The notes under the pieces were generated by a model. It was given only the letters and a program-made list of their open reading frames with translations. It had not been told where the DNA came from and made no database searches. The position numbers and the translations under genes were made by a program. Positions 42,491-61,900 of a stretch of 64,000 nucleotides of DNA are shown here, one piece after another (position 1 is the first letter of the stretch; each line of letters starts with the position of its first letter). The stretch is from NCBI RefSeq assembly GCF_963676685.1, contig NC_092346.1:92228255-92292254 (forward strand), given 5' to 3'. Source of the DNA: Mytilus edulis. Taxonomy: Eukaryota > Mollusca > Bivalvia > Mytilida > Mytilidae.

Positions 42491-43777
42491 TATCTAGTAC
42501 ATTTTAGTCTTTGCACATTGAAATGATTCGTAGTACCCTGTCGCAGATTTTGAAGCCATTAGTAATGTTGGCGCTACTGAAGTTTTAAATATCGAGTCTA
42601 TTTCACAAATGTAGCAGTTTCAGTTTACAGAACTAATAAACTATGGATGATCTGTTAATTATTGGCGTATAACTCCAATATATGTAAACAAATTCTACGA
42701 AACTTTTTATTTAACTTACCTGAAGTTTGTTTTGGAAAATATAATTTTATAACTCTGCTACTTTATTTTTGTTTTCAATTCAAAAATCATTTTCGTTCAG
42801 CACTACAAAACAAAAACTCAAACAAAGGAAACTAATGTTATACATTCTATATTATATTAAAGTTGTATATACAAACAAATTGAATCCTGACAATTTCAAG
42901 ATCTTGTTAAAAAAACTTTTCCCGGTCAAGGCAGTAAAAAAAAAACCCCACACACCGTCGTACTTTACAATATAATGTACCCAACATCAAACATTTTATA
43001 TCTGCAAATAAGAAAACCGATCATTCTGGAAAAATATGTTTTTATGGTTCAAATAGATGTCAATACAATTCATTTTAGAAGGTTTTAAGTTTTATTAAAT
43101 TTTCTTTCCATGATTGTAGTATTTTCCAGAATTCATTCCGTCTCCTGCATATTTATACTTCCAATTCAAATGTGACTTTGTTTATATACCCATCCTTCTT
43201 ATTCAAATGTAACTTTGTTTATAGCAAACATGTTTTGTCATCAACTACGCAGTGCGGTATGTGAGTTCACGGAATAACGGTTTGAGGATATCAAAACAAA
43301 GTACAATAGTGTAAATAAGTAGGACTACAAGTCACTAGTATATTTATTTATAGTAATTTTAAATATCTCGTACAACATGATTTAAATATGACAAATTTGA
43401 TCAACAATTAAATTGAAAATAACGGTGTGACTCACACATTTTATTGCATTGTTTTAAGTGTATATAAAATAACATTTTATCAAAGTATTTGTTTTTTATT
43501 CAAAACTCCAATTTATGGAATTGTAAATCTTGCTGCAAACCAAATTAATCTTTGGTTATCCCAATATAGGCTGTGTGTACATGCGTAAAAGGATGTTTTT
43601 TGATGAATATACTATCGTTTTATTTTCAAGTACTAGAAATATAATCACAGCGTCACCTTTGCGTTTGAAATTGTCACAATAAGAATTGTATTAGTTTAAA
43701 ACAACCTTACAATAGATGAATTCTTTAGAGAAAATCTCTGAATTAAAACCCGAAAATGCTGTTTTAATACTACTTCA

Positions 43778-48913
<5,136 letters not shown>

Positions 48914-51780
48914 ATCGAATGTATGTTTACTATACGATGTTCTGTGCAGTTCTATGTTTTAGTGGAGAATTGTCTCAATGGCAAAACCACATCTTTATAT
49001 TTTTATATATGCGTTGTAATAATCACATGAACTTTACTGTTGGATATGAGTGTATACTATATAGTGATACTGTGTGTTTATCGTTATCATATCTCGCACC
49101 CGTTCAATATTATCTGAAAAATTATGTATATTTCACAATATTACCTATATCTAACGATGTTATTATGAAATGATAACATACTTCAATACGTAAATGTTCA
49201 GGTCATTATTTAATTGTTTAAATCTTCGCTCTTTATTCTCTATATTACCAATATCCTTATTTTTAGAGCACATTTATTTTCCTTTTCTTTTACCTTTTAT
49301 TTGTAGTCATTAACAAAAAGGGACACTATGCAAATATTTTTTACATGAAGATAAAATTAAGATGTAATCTGGGAATGTGTCAAAGAGACTTCAAACCGAT
49401 AAAGAACAGAACACGTATCAAGGCTACCAACGAGTCTTCATTACAGCGAATAAATCCCGCACCCAGATGTGGGCTTCATCAGGCCATATATTCCGTGATA
49501 AATCTTTGCATCCAAAAATTTAGCAATAAAGGATACACATCATACAGTTAAGTCGGTCTCGTATCTTGACTTGCATCTTTTGAGAACAAAACTTTAAGAC
49601 AAATTATATGCTTGCTGCATCTGGTTGGGAACTTTCCATTTCTATGTAGCAACATTCTAAGAGCGCTTGTACCTGGAGTATATATCTGACAGTTTATACG
49701 CTGTTTTAGAGCTAGCATTTCCTATTATGATTTCATTAGCTAGCATTCCTATCATGACCGTCTTGATGGAGGATTGTTAATCACACCAAGAATTTAAAGG
49801 TGAAGTCATCCATTTGAAAATTTAATGGACGACATAACAAGCGAAATCGTTAATGGATATCTGTGCACAGCGTACGACGGATATGTTTCATTTGATACCA
49901 CAATCGCATCCTCTTTTCCTCAAAAGTGACCTATGAAATTTGCTTTTATCTCTGTCTCCAGGTGAAGTGAATGAATCTGCCTCTTTCTTCTGAATCAAAC
50001 TTAAACTTTTCACACTGCAAAACAATTTTTTGCAAGTAAAAGAATACTGTATTCTGAAGCAACGTAGGAGTAAAACAAAAACATGTCCATAGTACACGGA
50101 TGCCCCATCCGTACTATCACTTTATATGTTCAGTGGACCGTAAATGGGGTAAAATCTCTAATTTGGCATTTAAATAAGAAAGATCATATCATAGGGAACA
50201 TGTGTACTAAGTTTCAAGTTTTTTGGACTTCAACTTCATCAAAAACTACCTCGACATAAAACTTTCACCTAGAGCGGGACAGACGGACAAACGGACAAAC
50301 GGACGGACAAACGGACAAACGGACGGACAAACGGACAAACGGATGGACGGACGGACAAACGGACAAACGGAAGGACGGACGGACGAACGGACGCACAGAT
50401 CAGAAACAATGATGTCTATTAATGGGGCATAAAAAGTCCGTTGGTAATAATAGACTGTCATGCACTGGCAAAATTGGATCGGCCATATATTCTCGCAAAT
50501 ATATTATATTCCACAAACAATATAGTAAATTTAATTAAGAGTATTTTTATCTTGATTTGAATACACAACTCCGTGATAAATTTTTGCATCCAAAAATATA
50601 GTGAAGATGCTGCTTTGAATTCTGATAAACTCTCTTTCGTGCAACGTGTTGTTTCCTCCCGAAACGTTTCCAATACGCTCCCCAACCCACCTCATGTTAG
50701 CATTTGTGAGTTTAGATTCCTAGCTTCAGCTAAGCCTCTTATCTTCTTCAGAAACGGAGCTTGATGTCCCGTACTGAACCGTCTCAGAAGTGTCGATTTC
50801 CAGTAGGCCGCATCTTATATAGAATTTTTTTTCCAAAATTACCCTTGCACGTTTCTTATCTCTATATATATTCTTACAGTCAATTTTTTCATCCAGCGTC
50901 TGCTGTTTATCTTTTCATATTTTCGAAAAATCTGTGAAAAAGTATTGTCATCTGTGTATCAGATAAATAGTCAATCTGTAGTTTAAAAAATGACATTTCA
51001 TCATTTCTACATGTGACAAAAGTATGACCAGCCACATGTTTTGAAGACTGACCTTAGAGGGGGTTTGTTTTATTTTGATTGAGCCCTTCATGTTTTAATT
51101 GCTGATCAACACGGTATTTTCGGTTCCGATTTGGCCACGATATAACGGTTCTGCGTGTTATTGCTCTCTTTAAGACACATGGTATAGGTCCACGTGGTTA
51201 TATTTTCATCATATGTGTCATCTGTTTGGATTTCAAAAAATTTGGTCGAGAGCTTATATGATTAAAGTTTTTATCGTGAAACATGTATTGAACGTATCAA
51301 AATCAAATCATATAATGTTTGGAACTTCTTCCAAAATCTTTATCTAGTTATATTACTTTTGGGCATATTCATACTACGGACATCATGTACAGGTGTGTGC
51401 TTCTTACACAAAAACTGCTTCAACAGAGTTATGACAAAAAATCCAACTTAAATACAATGTAGTTACTTCGCAAGTTTTACGGTCACTGTCACCAATAGGT
51501 TAACCGACACAATGTTTCTCTGTATCAACTAACTAGCGACATGTTTTCGCGTTCTTTGGATACCGGTATGGTCTTCTGATTTTTGAAAGTATCGATTTTG
51601 TCCTTTAGCAGTTTGTGATATTTTGACATTGCAGGCGATGCGTTCATAACTGGAAACGTTTATCCCGTCCACGCAAATGGTATTTTTACCGGTAAATTTC
51701 GCGACTCCTTCCGTGTTTTGTTTATAGCATCGATTACATTCAGTTTATTAGAATTCAACATCGGTAAACTACTGTTTGTC
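48914..51780. other. intergenic region upstream of the tetraspan gene
   Basis: It contains repeat copies at 49338-49505 and 50087-50438. The rest (48914-49337, 49560-50080 and 50470-51780) shows no gene that I can support. The frame at 48853-49173 overlaps the modelled exon on the other strand and has no recognised motif. Confidence 0.4.
50087..50438 (-). mobile_element. reversed copy of the 299-bp 'GGGGCAT' element with an expanded GGACAAAC tract
   Basis: On the minus strand it reads from GCCCCATT through a (GTTTGTCC)n-type tract to CACGGTCCACTGAACAT and GATGGGGCATCCGTGTAC. The microsatellite (50277-50395) is much longer here than in 15752-16050, mixing ACGGACAA and ACGGACGG units. Confidence 0.75.
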
Positions 51781-51789
51781 TTCTTCATT

Positions 51790-52345
51790 GTTTTCCAGGT
51801 TTCTTATCCATACAGTATGACTAAGCTGTTAAATAACCTAACTTTTGTTTTAAATGACAGTACTGATAACCTTCATATTTACCTGCTGAATTGGCCTTTA
51901 GCTTTCTGGGGAACCTGTTTTCCATGTCATTGCCACAGCCAACTTTTGTTGGAACTATTCCTCCTAGGTAAGTGAAGGTATCGAAAACAACTGGACAAGA
52001 CAAAAAGAAATTAAACACTTTCCAAAATAGATGTCTGAGACAGATACTGAAAATAAGATGGCTCAATACTATATCAAATGAAAACCTCCACATTAGAGCT
52101 GGAACAAAGAAGCTAAGTGATAATATAATAAAACGGCATTGAGATGGAATGGCCATGTACTAAGGATGGATACAAACAGTATATTTTCAGTTGCACAGAC
52201 ATGGAAACCAAAGGGAACTGGACGTTCCAAAACTACATAGAGATGGACTGTAGAGATAGAACGAACATCATTCGGATAGAACAATTGGTCTACAGGAAGA
52301 ACAGCAGATTAAGACCGTGTGAAATGGGGGAAAATGTATCAGGGC
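51790..52345. pseudogene. RTE-like LINE fragment in two opposed pieces
   Basis: On the minus strand, 51985 down to 51790 encodes FDTFTYLGGIVP, GNDMENRF and, after a stop and shift, LYG-stop-ETW. These are the segments that follow the reverse transcriptase in RTE-type ORFs. On the plus strand, 51993-52300 encodes KKLNTFQNRCLRQILKIRW, then in another frame RWNGHVLRM and GRSKTT-stop-RW, which belong just downstream in the same protein. The two pieces abut head to head near 51988. Frameshifts and stops make it non-functional. Confidence 0.7.
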
Positions 52346-54014
52346 CTTAATTGCCGACCTGCATTAAAAGGATAGTTTAGATGACGTGAAACTCCTGTTT
52401 ATATTTTCACCATTTGTATTGTGTAATAAAAGTTGAGTAAGATTAGTTATGTTTTCATTTCGTTTTTGAACTCGATAGGTAACAGCCATAATTGATGACT
52501 TACAACTTAACGAAGGACGTTAAAATGCATTCAAAATTGTGATTGTTTATGCACTCCTTATATATATCATGCAAATTTGTTAACATTTTACCTAAAGCAC
52601 AGATATACATTAATTTTATGGATACTATTTGAAAATGTGTCAGTTTTCTATTAATTTTAAGTTACAAGCAACAATTGTATACAGTCTTGTTAAACATTGA
52701 AATTATAAAGTTTTTGTTATTAAGAAAAACATATAATTCAAAAGAGGGGATTATTTTTTTTACTGAAACGAACATATGTATGAAGTATATCAGTTAAAGC
52801 AGATTATCACTTATGTTAAATGTAAATATATTATGAACTAAGTTTGTAACATTTCAGTGTCAGAATATCGGAGCCATTGTTCTGTTTTCTAAAACATAGT
52901 TTAACATTTACCACTAAGCACATACCTCATCTCAAATGATAATTTATAAGTACAAACGCATTCAAGGAAACACTTGTTATTAAATGTACATGCTATTTAT
53001 TCTAAAATAGTTTATAATAATAAGCTATGCAAATCCCGTTTACCTTTTCAGAATTATTTTACGAGACCATTAAACTATATTTAGTATTCGAAAAAGTGTA
53101 CAATTTGATTTGCAGACCAAGATATTTTTCAATCGAAACTACCATAGCGACAGAACTTGTGTTCGATAATCTTTGTCATCTTATTACAGGGTAACATACA
53201 TTATTTTATCCGTTTATTTTTCAAAACAATGTTTTGACCTTTATAATTTGAAATAAAAATAAGAAAATGAAGTATTGCAGCAAATTATACAACTATCTTA
53301 AAAGATAGAAGGTAAAAGATGTTAGCAATTGAGGTCATTATTGTTTTTAGATATTTAAGTGCGATTGAGTTGCTGGCTCATACATGTACATGTACATCCG
53401 ACAACTCCCTTTTCTCGCGTTATCAACGAACTAAATTCTTTCTTCAGTTCCTAAAGTACATGTACTGTATATATATATTTTTATTGAAACCTTGTTTATG
53501 ATTAAGTATTGATACTGTTCCACATAATCATCCCAAGCAATGAAAAAAATGAAACGCTACAAATTCGAACTGACGACTACCAACAGATATCATGTGTTGG
53601 CATCATATAAATTCATTCAATCAGTCAAAGATAATTAATTGGTATCATAGGCCATCTGCAAAAATACTGTAAAATTCTATAGAGCTACATGTATTTTGTG
53701 TAGTTTCCTTATTTCGTTTACAGCAATTAAAAAAAATATATAATATGGCTTACATATGTCAAACACACAGGCTTATATTACAATAACAGACAGATGAGCG
53801 TTACCTTTGTTTTTAACAGTTCAGTATATTTGTTGCAGTGACATCATTGCACTTCTTTACTTTATCAAAATACTATTTTATGGGGTTATTTTCGCTTAGG
53901 ATTTTGTTTGAAGTCTCGGTACGTGTGTGACTTGGTATCATGTTTTTAATTGAAATGTGAAATGTTCATGTTGTTTAAATTTTGCAGTACAGTGTCCACT
54001 TCGAAAACAGGAAA
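52346..54014. other. AT-rich intergenic stretch
   Basis: No gene, repeat family or structure recognised apart from short ACATGTACATGT palindromes near 53385. Confidence 0.4.
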
Positions 54015-54780
54015 AAATAAAGGCAACAGTAGTATACCGCTTTTCGAAATTTATAAATCGATAGAGAAAAAACAAATCCGGGTTACAAACTAAAACTTAG
54101 GGAAACGTATCAAATATAAGAGAACTACGACACAACATTAGAATGTAACAAACACAGATTCGAACTATAATATAGCAATGGCCATTTTCCTGAATTGGTA
54201 CATGGCATTTTAAGAAAAAAAAATGGTGGGTTGAACATGGTTTTGTGGCATGCCAAACCTCCCGCTTTAATGGCAATGTTAATAATAACATTAAACTGAC
54301 AAAGTTACACGACAGGACTACAATACAAATAAATGGGAGAAAATATAGGACAGAGAAACAAACGAATAATAGCCAACAAAAGGTACAAGGTTAAAAATTT
54401 AACACGCCAGACGCGCGCCACGTCCACACAAGACTAAAATAGACACATGCATTATAACGATATATGATAATAGGTTACGTTTGGTAAATGTGTATTTCAT
54501 AAAACAACAAGAAAAAATAATATATTCTACAATCAATGAAAGTTTTTTTTACGAAAACAAAAGGGGCAAGCTTGACAACTTTAAATGATTCAAATCGATT
54601 GAGATAATTTTCAAATATATGAAAAGGAATGCTTGATATTCGACCGTGTATCCAAATTAATTTATCAGTCAATTTTCCAATTATCGGTCGTTACTTGATA
54701 CACATAAACTTTTTTTTATTTTTTTGTCTTCAAATTCTTGCATATATTTGAACAGCGGTATACTACTGTTGCCTTTATTT
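54015..54780. mobile_element. 766-bp non-autonomous element with about 30-bp TIRs
   Basis: The left end AAATAAAGGCAACAGTAGTA continues to TACCGCTTTTC. The right end is its reverse complement (TACTACTGTTGCCTTTATTT). Runs of A flank both sides. The interior includes 'GGGTTACAAACTAAAACT', 'GTGGCATGCCAAACCTCC' and 'ACACGCCAGACGCGCG', with no intact ORF. Related pieces are at 1640-1700, 7626-7659, 41076-41400 and 58300-58400. Confidence 0.8.
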
Positions 54781-55700
54781 AAAAGCTTTTTTGATAGAAC
54801 TGGATTTACTAGGAAAAACTACAAAGCATTCGGGACAAAATGCTAGACTTATGCATGGAAGTATTGGAAAGGAATAGCATTTATGCGACGCAATTGTGTA
54901 AAAGATATCTTATGAAGGTCAAATCAATGAAATAAGAAGGAAACGTATATTGCATAAATAAATAATTCTTTCATCCGATTACGTAGTAAGATTGTATTAA
55001 AACATTTGCTGTAGCCGGATGTTTTATTACATGAAAATTCAGTGATATTGTTTTAACATGGAAAAAGGCAAGTGAATGTATAATAATAATATAGTTTCAA
55101 AAGAATTCCATAATTGGTTTATTTTTTGCTTCAGTATATGCTTATGAAGAACCTCTTATTCCCAAAAATGAAATTATTATGATAGTGTATGATACTGTTA
55201 TTTTGTACACAGTTAATGACATAAAGATTGCGTATACAATCCCAACTGTAGATTGTTCATTTATAAAGTAGAGGCATAAGATACCAAAGAGATAGTCAAA
55301 CTCATAAGTCAAAAACGATCCAACAAAGTTTTTTTTAACCACGTTTTAAATGGATTAAAAAGGAGAAGATATCAGGCGAATACTATATTTAGGAGTAAAA
55401 GAGAAAGAAAATACTAAAGGGGCAATCAAAAATCATAAGTCGAAGAGTTTCTTTCAAAACTATGGCAAAACAAACGAAGGAACTAAAAGCAACAGTTTTC
55501 AAAAAGCTACATAATATTCTATAAAATTAACAAGACGAACCCACTAAAACTAGTGATCATCTCATGATCAAGTGCCATGGAAGGGGAACAGAGTTGTGAT
55601 TTTTAAATTATTATGCGATGTTACTACTGAGAAAAAGAGGAGTTGGAAAATATCCATGGTCATCTTAAAAACAGCTATCCCATAACAGTCCATCGACTCC
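54781..55700. other. upstream flank of the TEP-family gene
   Basis: AT-rich, no coding signal. Transcription of the downstream gene probably starts near its right end. Confidence 0.35.
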
Positions 55701-55718
55701 ACTGCAGTATCGTATTTA

Positions 55719-55726
55719 TATATAAA
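55719..55726 (+). promoter_or_regulatory. possible TATA box of the TEP-family gene
   Basis: TATATAAA lies about 220 bp before the start codon. An AG acceptor at 55932-55933 just before the ATG also allows a separate 5' UTR exon, so the placement is weak in such AT-rich DNA. Confidence 0.2.
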
Positions 55727-55941
55727 ATGAATTTTGAGCGGAACATAATTAACATCTTTTATATTAGTTTTCTATAAGTGTATATGTAAACAGAAATATA
55801 CTATGATTTTGATATCTCTAAATCATAAGTTTTTGGCCAAGTTGTGCCTAGAGTTCGATTGTATTGTAATTGAATCTTCAAATATATTATTATTCAGCCT
55901 TATAATACATCTCTCTGCTACCAATTGTTTCAGAAAGGACA

Positions 55942-55997
55942 ATGATTTTAATGATCCTACTCCTGATGTTTGTACCTGTTGACAGTCAGCCAGAGAA
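55942..55997 (+). CDS. TEP-family exon 1: signal peptide
   Basis: The start codon ATG is at 55942. The exon encodes MILMILLLMFVPVDSQPE plus two bases, with donor GTAAGC. The hydrophobic core followed by VDS-Q suits signal peptidase cleavage. Confidence 0.8.
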
Positions 55998-58900
55998 GTA
56001 AGCTTTTTTATTATTTAAGTGTGTGCTCATATATCCAGTTGGACTTCAGATTAAAGATACTTTCATAAATAGAAGGTTTGCTCCTTATATTGAACTATTC
56101 CCGGATATTGAAACAGATGAACGACTTCAAACTAGAATATTACAGCAAAACTAAAGATTGCAGCTTCAAGATTTTAAATTTTCTCGGCAGTAACATATCT
56201 TCTTAATAAGTGTGTACCTTTATCCATATTAACTACGTTACGCTTATGCATGGTCACACTATATGGACTTAGTTAACTGGGTGTTCTTCCTAAAAAGAAA
56301 AAAAAATAAGTTCAAAGAGGACGAACAACGCTTATACATTTCATGATAACCATCCCAAATAGGTTGACACATACAATTAATGTATGTTCCATCTCATCAA
56401 CTACATGTTATCATGGTCTAAGATCCTCCGATACTGAAATGTAGTAAGATCTGTAATTTCAATTATCATGTTCTATTCCTGATTGTGATAGTCACTATTT
56501 TTGTGGATTTCAATTTTGGGTGATTAAGCTGGAGAATTCTGCCCTGTCGCAGCAGATGAATCAGTAAACTACTGTTGCCTCTTATTAGTTAAAATAGAGT
56601 TGAATCACATTCGATCGTTGTGATACAGTGTCTAATCTCATTGTAGTTAGACGTAGTTATATATGATGTCTTTTTTCATAAACACATTTTTCATAATGTG
56701 CTTTGTGTTCTCTACTGTTTTATTTATGTAATTATACATTATTATATTATTATGGATTTCATGTTGCTTACACATGATAATGTTATAATTGAATAGTTTT
56801 AATAATTTGGAAAATAAAAGCGTAAAATATCGTTCTAATAACTCGTCGTCCTTTTGTCTGAAATTTTACGTTCAAATATGTTGTGTATTATAAACCCCAT
56901 CATTTATATATCATATAAATCAACTCAAATTAAATAATTTTAGCTGTACGTACATAATGACAGTTCCAAAGGTAACAAGACCAGGAACAGACATTGATAT
57001 TTGTATTACAGTATGGAAGAAAGGATCTGGTAATGTCAATATAGCTGCTGCATTAAGAAGTAACAATGGAAAAACGATATCTGGGATTTCAAAGACATAT
57101 TCAGGGACATCAGGTATGAGCTAATAGTAAAATCAGAATAAATGTATACTAATTAGTTTACGAAACGTGTTTAAAAGATTATGACGTGAATTAAATCATT
57201 GAAGGCAATGCTTAACAAGTATGATACTCAAATTTGCTCATTTAAAAAAGAACAATTCATAATTGTGGTCAATTATACTCCTTTTGATGATAAACCTTAA
57301 TTACAACTTTCAACTTGCGCATGTCCAATAAGCGTTTATTAAACATATATAATACGAAATTCGATAAAAACAAAATCAGATGATAAAACGTTAACAATGA
57401 TGCAATAAGCGACAAAAAGGACGGTGTTGTGCTACGATGTCATTTTAATATTTTTGTTCTATAAAGGTCAAACGACAAATAATGAAGTCCTTTGAAGGGT
57501 TTTATGCAATACTTTCACCATCTTACCACAGTGGTCGTGCTAACAAATGCAAGCCCTAAAATATCTGATATTTATGTCATATACAAATTCTTCTTGAATG
57601 TTGCGACATATTGAAGGCTTTCAAGTGGAAAATTCAAACTGTCTCTCTTGTTGATATTTGGTATACACCTCTCATTGTTAATTTATAATATTAAGTCTAG
57701 ATACTTAACTGTTTCTGTCAAGCCTTAAGTATCCTTTATTTCAAGTTTTTAGGGCTAAATGTTACATTATCAAAGACTTATAAAGTATTGAAAAGTAAAA
57801 TAACAAAAGTACCGAAGTAGAAAATTCTAAACGGAATGATTGTGCCATTTGATAAGGGACTTTCCGTTTTGAGTTTTCCTTAGAGTTCGGTTTATTTGAT
57901 ATTTTACCATTAACTGTACTTTATCACCCTTTTTGTGTTGATTCTCATAGAAAATGTATGTTTTTTCTATCAAGATAAAGTTGCGGCTTCGGAGTATCTA
58001 AATCAGTAGTATATGTTCTTCTATTTTGTGTTATCTAGGGTGAAAATAGAAAACTAATCGCTAAACAACTTTTTTATTGCAGGAAAACTACATATATTAA
58101 AATTGAAGGTAATGTTATATTTCAATATTTTATGAAATATCAATGTTTGATTAAACTTCATTTGAACTCACAAATTTCAGAGCACTGAAAAAAAGTAAAA
58201 TAAAAAAATGCTGAACTCTGAGGAAACTTTACAACGGAAACTCCCTAATCAAATGGCAAAGTCAAAAGCTCAAGCACATCAAACGAATGGATAACAACTG
58301 TCATACTCCTGACTTGGTACAGGCACTTTCTTATGTAGAAAATGGTGGATTTTATAGCTAGCTAAACATCTCACTTGTATGACAGTCGATCCAAATTCCA
58401 TTATATTGACAACGATGCGTAAACAAAAAAAAACCAGACATAATAGGTAAAAATGTTAAAAAAATACGTCAGTCAACACTGTGTAAAAATCTTAATCAAT
58501 AAAAATAAAACCATACATAAATGTTACAAAGAAGCACAGAATGGCATATAGACCAAGCATATCTAGTTTTTTTTGTGTTTACATGTATCTACCCGTAGTA
58601 GTTTCAAGTACCTGCCAGACTTACCATTCTTGAATTTTAAGACTTTTATTAATATACTAAAAACTGAAAACCAAATTTAGTGTTGCTTTTATTTCCAGTT
58701 TATGGCAAACGCCTTTAAAATCTATGTCTCTTCAGGCTCGTTTTTTATTCGATCTTTTTTTATTTCTGTTATTTGAGCATCTCTGATGAGTCTTTAACAG
58801 ACGAATAAAAAGTTTGAATCCCGCTATCTATGATAATTTTATTATTTTAAGAATATAGAATAAGTTGTATGATTTGCAGTGTTGTTATTAATGAGGGAAA

Positions 58901-61900
58901 TGTAATGTGTTGTTGCAATAGGTTCCGAGTGATACCCCGTCAGGATATAACTATAATTTAGACACTATTTGTACTGGATGGATAGTGTTTTCTAAAACTA
59001 TTGGAAATATTCAAGTCGACTCCAAGAATGCTTCAATGTTTATACAGACAGACAGACCAATATACAAGCCCGGGGATTTAGGTAAACTAATGTATTCATT
59101 ATATTTATGATAACATGCAAAATATATCTAAACGTCAAATGGCGTACTGTAAATAATTTCTGTCAATGTTTTAATAAACATATGACGAAAAAAATATTTG
59201 ATTGAGTTCGCAAACTTAGCGTTTCCACAATCCTGTTCGTTTTCTCACAAATGAGACAAATCAACGAATTTGTACTATCAAAGAATAACAAGAGATGAGT
59301 CAAAATCCACAGCAAATAGTTTGTAGTGCGGTTCGCGTTGCAAAGTCCCTGTTTTCTATGTTGTGTTTTGTGAACGTAATTTTGAAATTTTTATTTGCGA
59401 TGATTTTCTCTTGACTGCAGGCGTTTTAAATTCCTTTAGTATCTTTTACATCTTTTTATTCAAATACTATAGTATTGAAAACTAAAATAAAGTTACTAAG
59501 AGCAAACTGAAAGCATTATATTCTCCGATTCAAAAACACATTTGCACACTTATCAATGTTCAGAATCCACCAGGGCATAATATTGTAAAAAGTCCAAAGT
59601 AACGTCTTGAGCATAATTGTACATTTTACATAATAGTTGTAACTATTCAAGATAAGAATGCGTTAATAATACCAGATTTGTTTTATTGTATGTTTTCTTG
59701 AATAGTATATAGGAAAAATTTTTATAAACTAGAATATGAGAGTTGTACAAATTTAAAGAGTTTGCATACTTTTCTATATTTGTTAACGTTTGGACTCTTT
59801 TGTGCAACAATTATTTAAAGAACATTTCATGGTAGCACTTAAATCTTTTCATCCGACCGTCTGTAAGTGGAATTTGATGAATGAATGAAAATTAAAAAAA
59901 AGGTTGACGATTGGTAGCTATTAGGATTGTCTGATGTATAGGTATGGTGTCAAAACAATTGGTCAAGAATGTGCCATTTTATTCCCATTCAATTTCAATA
60001 ACATTTTTTTCATATTTATGAACGAAAGCTCCATTTTAACAATTAGCACTCTGTGTTCTCGTTATAAGTCTTTTTAGTATTGCTTATTATATACATGTAC
60101 CATTTTTTTCACTTCGTTATATATGTCCTATTTGTGACAAAAATGTTTTCCTCGAGCTGTAAGATAATACAAACATGACTGATTTTTTCATTTGAGTTTA
60201 TTGATCTCTTTAACTATTGTTTGATATCAATTGTAATCCCAGCATTTTAAAAAGGCAAACAGTATACCTTACTTATAATGTACGAGGCGTCACTATTTCC
60301 TTTATGTAATAAAATTGTGGTTAAACAGGTTTCATTAAGTAATAAAGATTATCTCTCTTTTCATAAGCATAAGATTTTTTAGATTCCACAATAAATTGTT
60401 CTGGTTTTATTGTACATTATGTGTACATTATGTGTTTTATTGTACATTATGTGTACATTATGTGTTTTATTGTACATTATGTGTATTTATGCTAAATTAA
60501 AATGTGCGCATTTATATGGTCTTAATGTGCAGTTGTTTCGGTTTTCGGTTTCAATTTAGACAATAGTAAGATACACAAGGAAACCAGAACATTAACAAAA
60601 TATTAGGTTACCGGAAATTTGCAAAAAAGTCATTTCGTCATTGCCTTTGACGGTATTTTCAATTAAAGGAAAAGTATATCTAATTTGCAATTTTAAGATT
60701 GCAAAAGCTGATAGTTGAAGTAAGGTAAACGGCAACCATTTCGTTTCAAATTACAAGAGTTAGACTCTCTTTATTTCAGTACAGTTCAGAGTATTTGGAA
60801 TGAAACCGTCGCTTGATGTCATTAAAGCTCCTATTGATGTGATTATATTTGTAAGTAATACGTTTTTCTAAAAACGAAAACATGGATAGCATTATGTTTC
60901 GTCATGAAAAACTAGTCTCCACAGATGGAGGAAATTGCAAGATATTCAAAGACAGTGTATTCTGTTGATTGTTTTCAAACTAACGTGTAGTTCTTTGATA
61001 TAAGTTCTTTTTTTCACACGTCTTCAACTATGACGTGAATATGACATGAAATGTTCTTGTTGTAATCTGTATATCTTATCGGTGACGATAATAATAAGGC
61101 AACAATGCATGATGAGGTCACATATAAAGAAACACATATTTATTACAGATCAGGGTAACAGTTTGTCTACGTAGCGTCCATATATTATTAGAGAAACAAA
61201 CTCCATCAGAGAATCTCTCACAGTACGATATGTCCCATTTCGGCAATTGATTTGTTAAATATGAAAAAAACCTTCCACAAACCGATCTTTGTAGTGATAA
61301 CAAAGATTTTAAGGTACAGCTAACGATAAAACTGCAACAAAAATAAATAAAAAAAAAACCAAAAACACTAGTACATTTGCTACTCTCAATATACAATTCA
61401 AATTAGTGGAATGCTTATTAACATACAACAACAATTTCGCAGTTCGTGTAGCAATAATGGCGTTCCTCAAAACAATGTATATGGTACTGTGTTAGATGCT
61501 GCAGACACGAAAAATGCCCGTTCTGTTATAAGATATTTCACTTGGTTATACTTCTTTTGAATATTTTGCACCTCATACAGTTGACTCCATATTTCTTGTA
61601 CAAATTGATAATTTACTATTATTGAATTTTTTGTAGGATCCTCTTAAAAATAGAGTGAAGCAATATTTGAAATTACAAGAAGAATATGGCGTTGTATCTG
61701 GTTTCTTTCAATTATCACCAGAAACACATCATGGTAGATGGACTATAGAAATGAACCAATTGGTAAGTAACTTGAGAGATGTTCATAAGTCTTTTTAAAT
61801 TTCAATCATGTGTATATTGTATCAATGAAATTGAATTGTCTTGTCACAAACGTTTAAGGTTTTCCGGACCATGCCTGGAAATGTTGAACTTCCAGCCCTT

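Larger units (their letters stand above)
40426..43777. other. intergenic region with repeats between the two minus-strand genes
   Basis: It contains three repeat copies (41076-41400, 41600-41975 and 42190-42490). The rest (40430-41070 and 42500-43480) is AT-rich with nothing recognised. A promoter for the PGY gene would be expected just above 40426. Confidence 0.4.
57114..60779. other. TEP-family introns 2-4
   Basis: These are mostly AT-rich sequence. About 57840-57920 and 58190-58440 are fragments of interspersed repeats ('GGGACTTTCCGTTTTGAG'; reversed 'CTCCCTAATCAAATGGCAAA' and 'CTCCTGACTTGGTACAGGC'). A 30-bp tandem repeat is listed separately. Confidence 0.4.

Noticed and set aside
42274..42516. 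80-codon hydrophobic minus-strand frame as a missing tetraspan exon
   Set aside because: It coincides with a copy of the common 'GATTGCCAATGAGAC' repeat, and similar frames appear in other copies.
50223..50461. Open frames of repeated 'TDKRTNGQ' or 'VCPFVRPS'
   Set aside because: They are translations of the GGACAAAC microsatellite inside a transposon copy.
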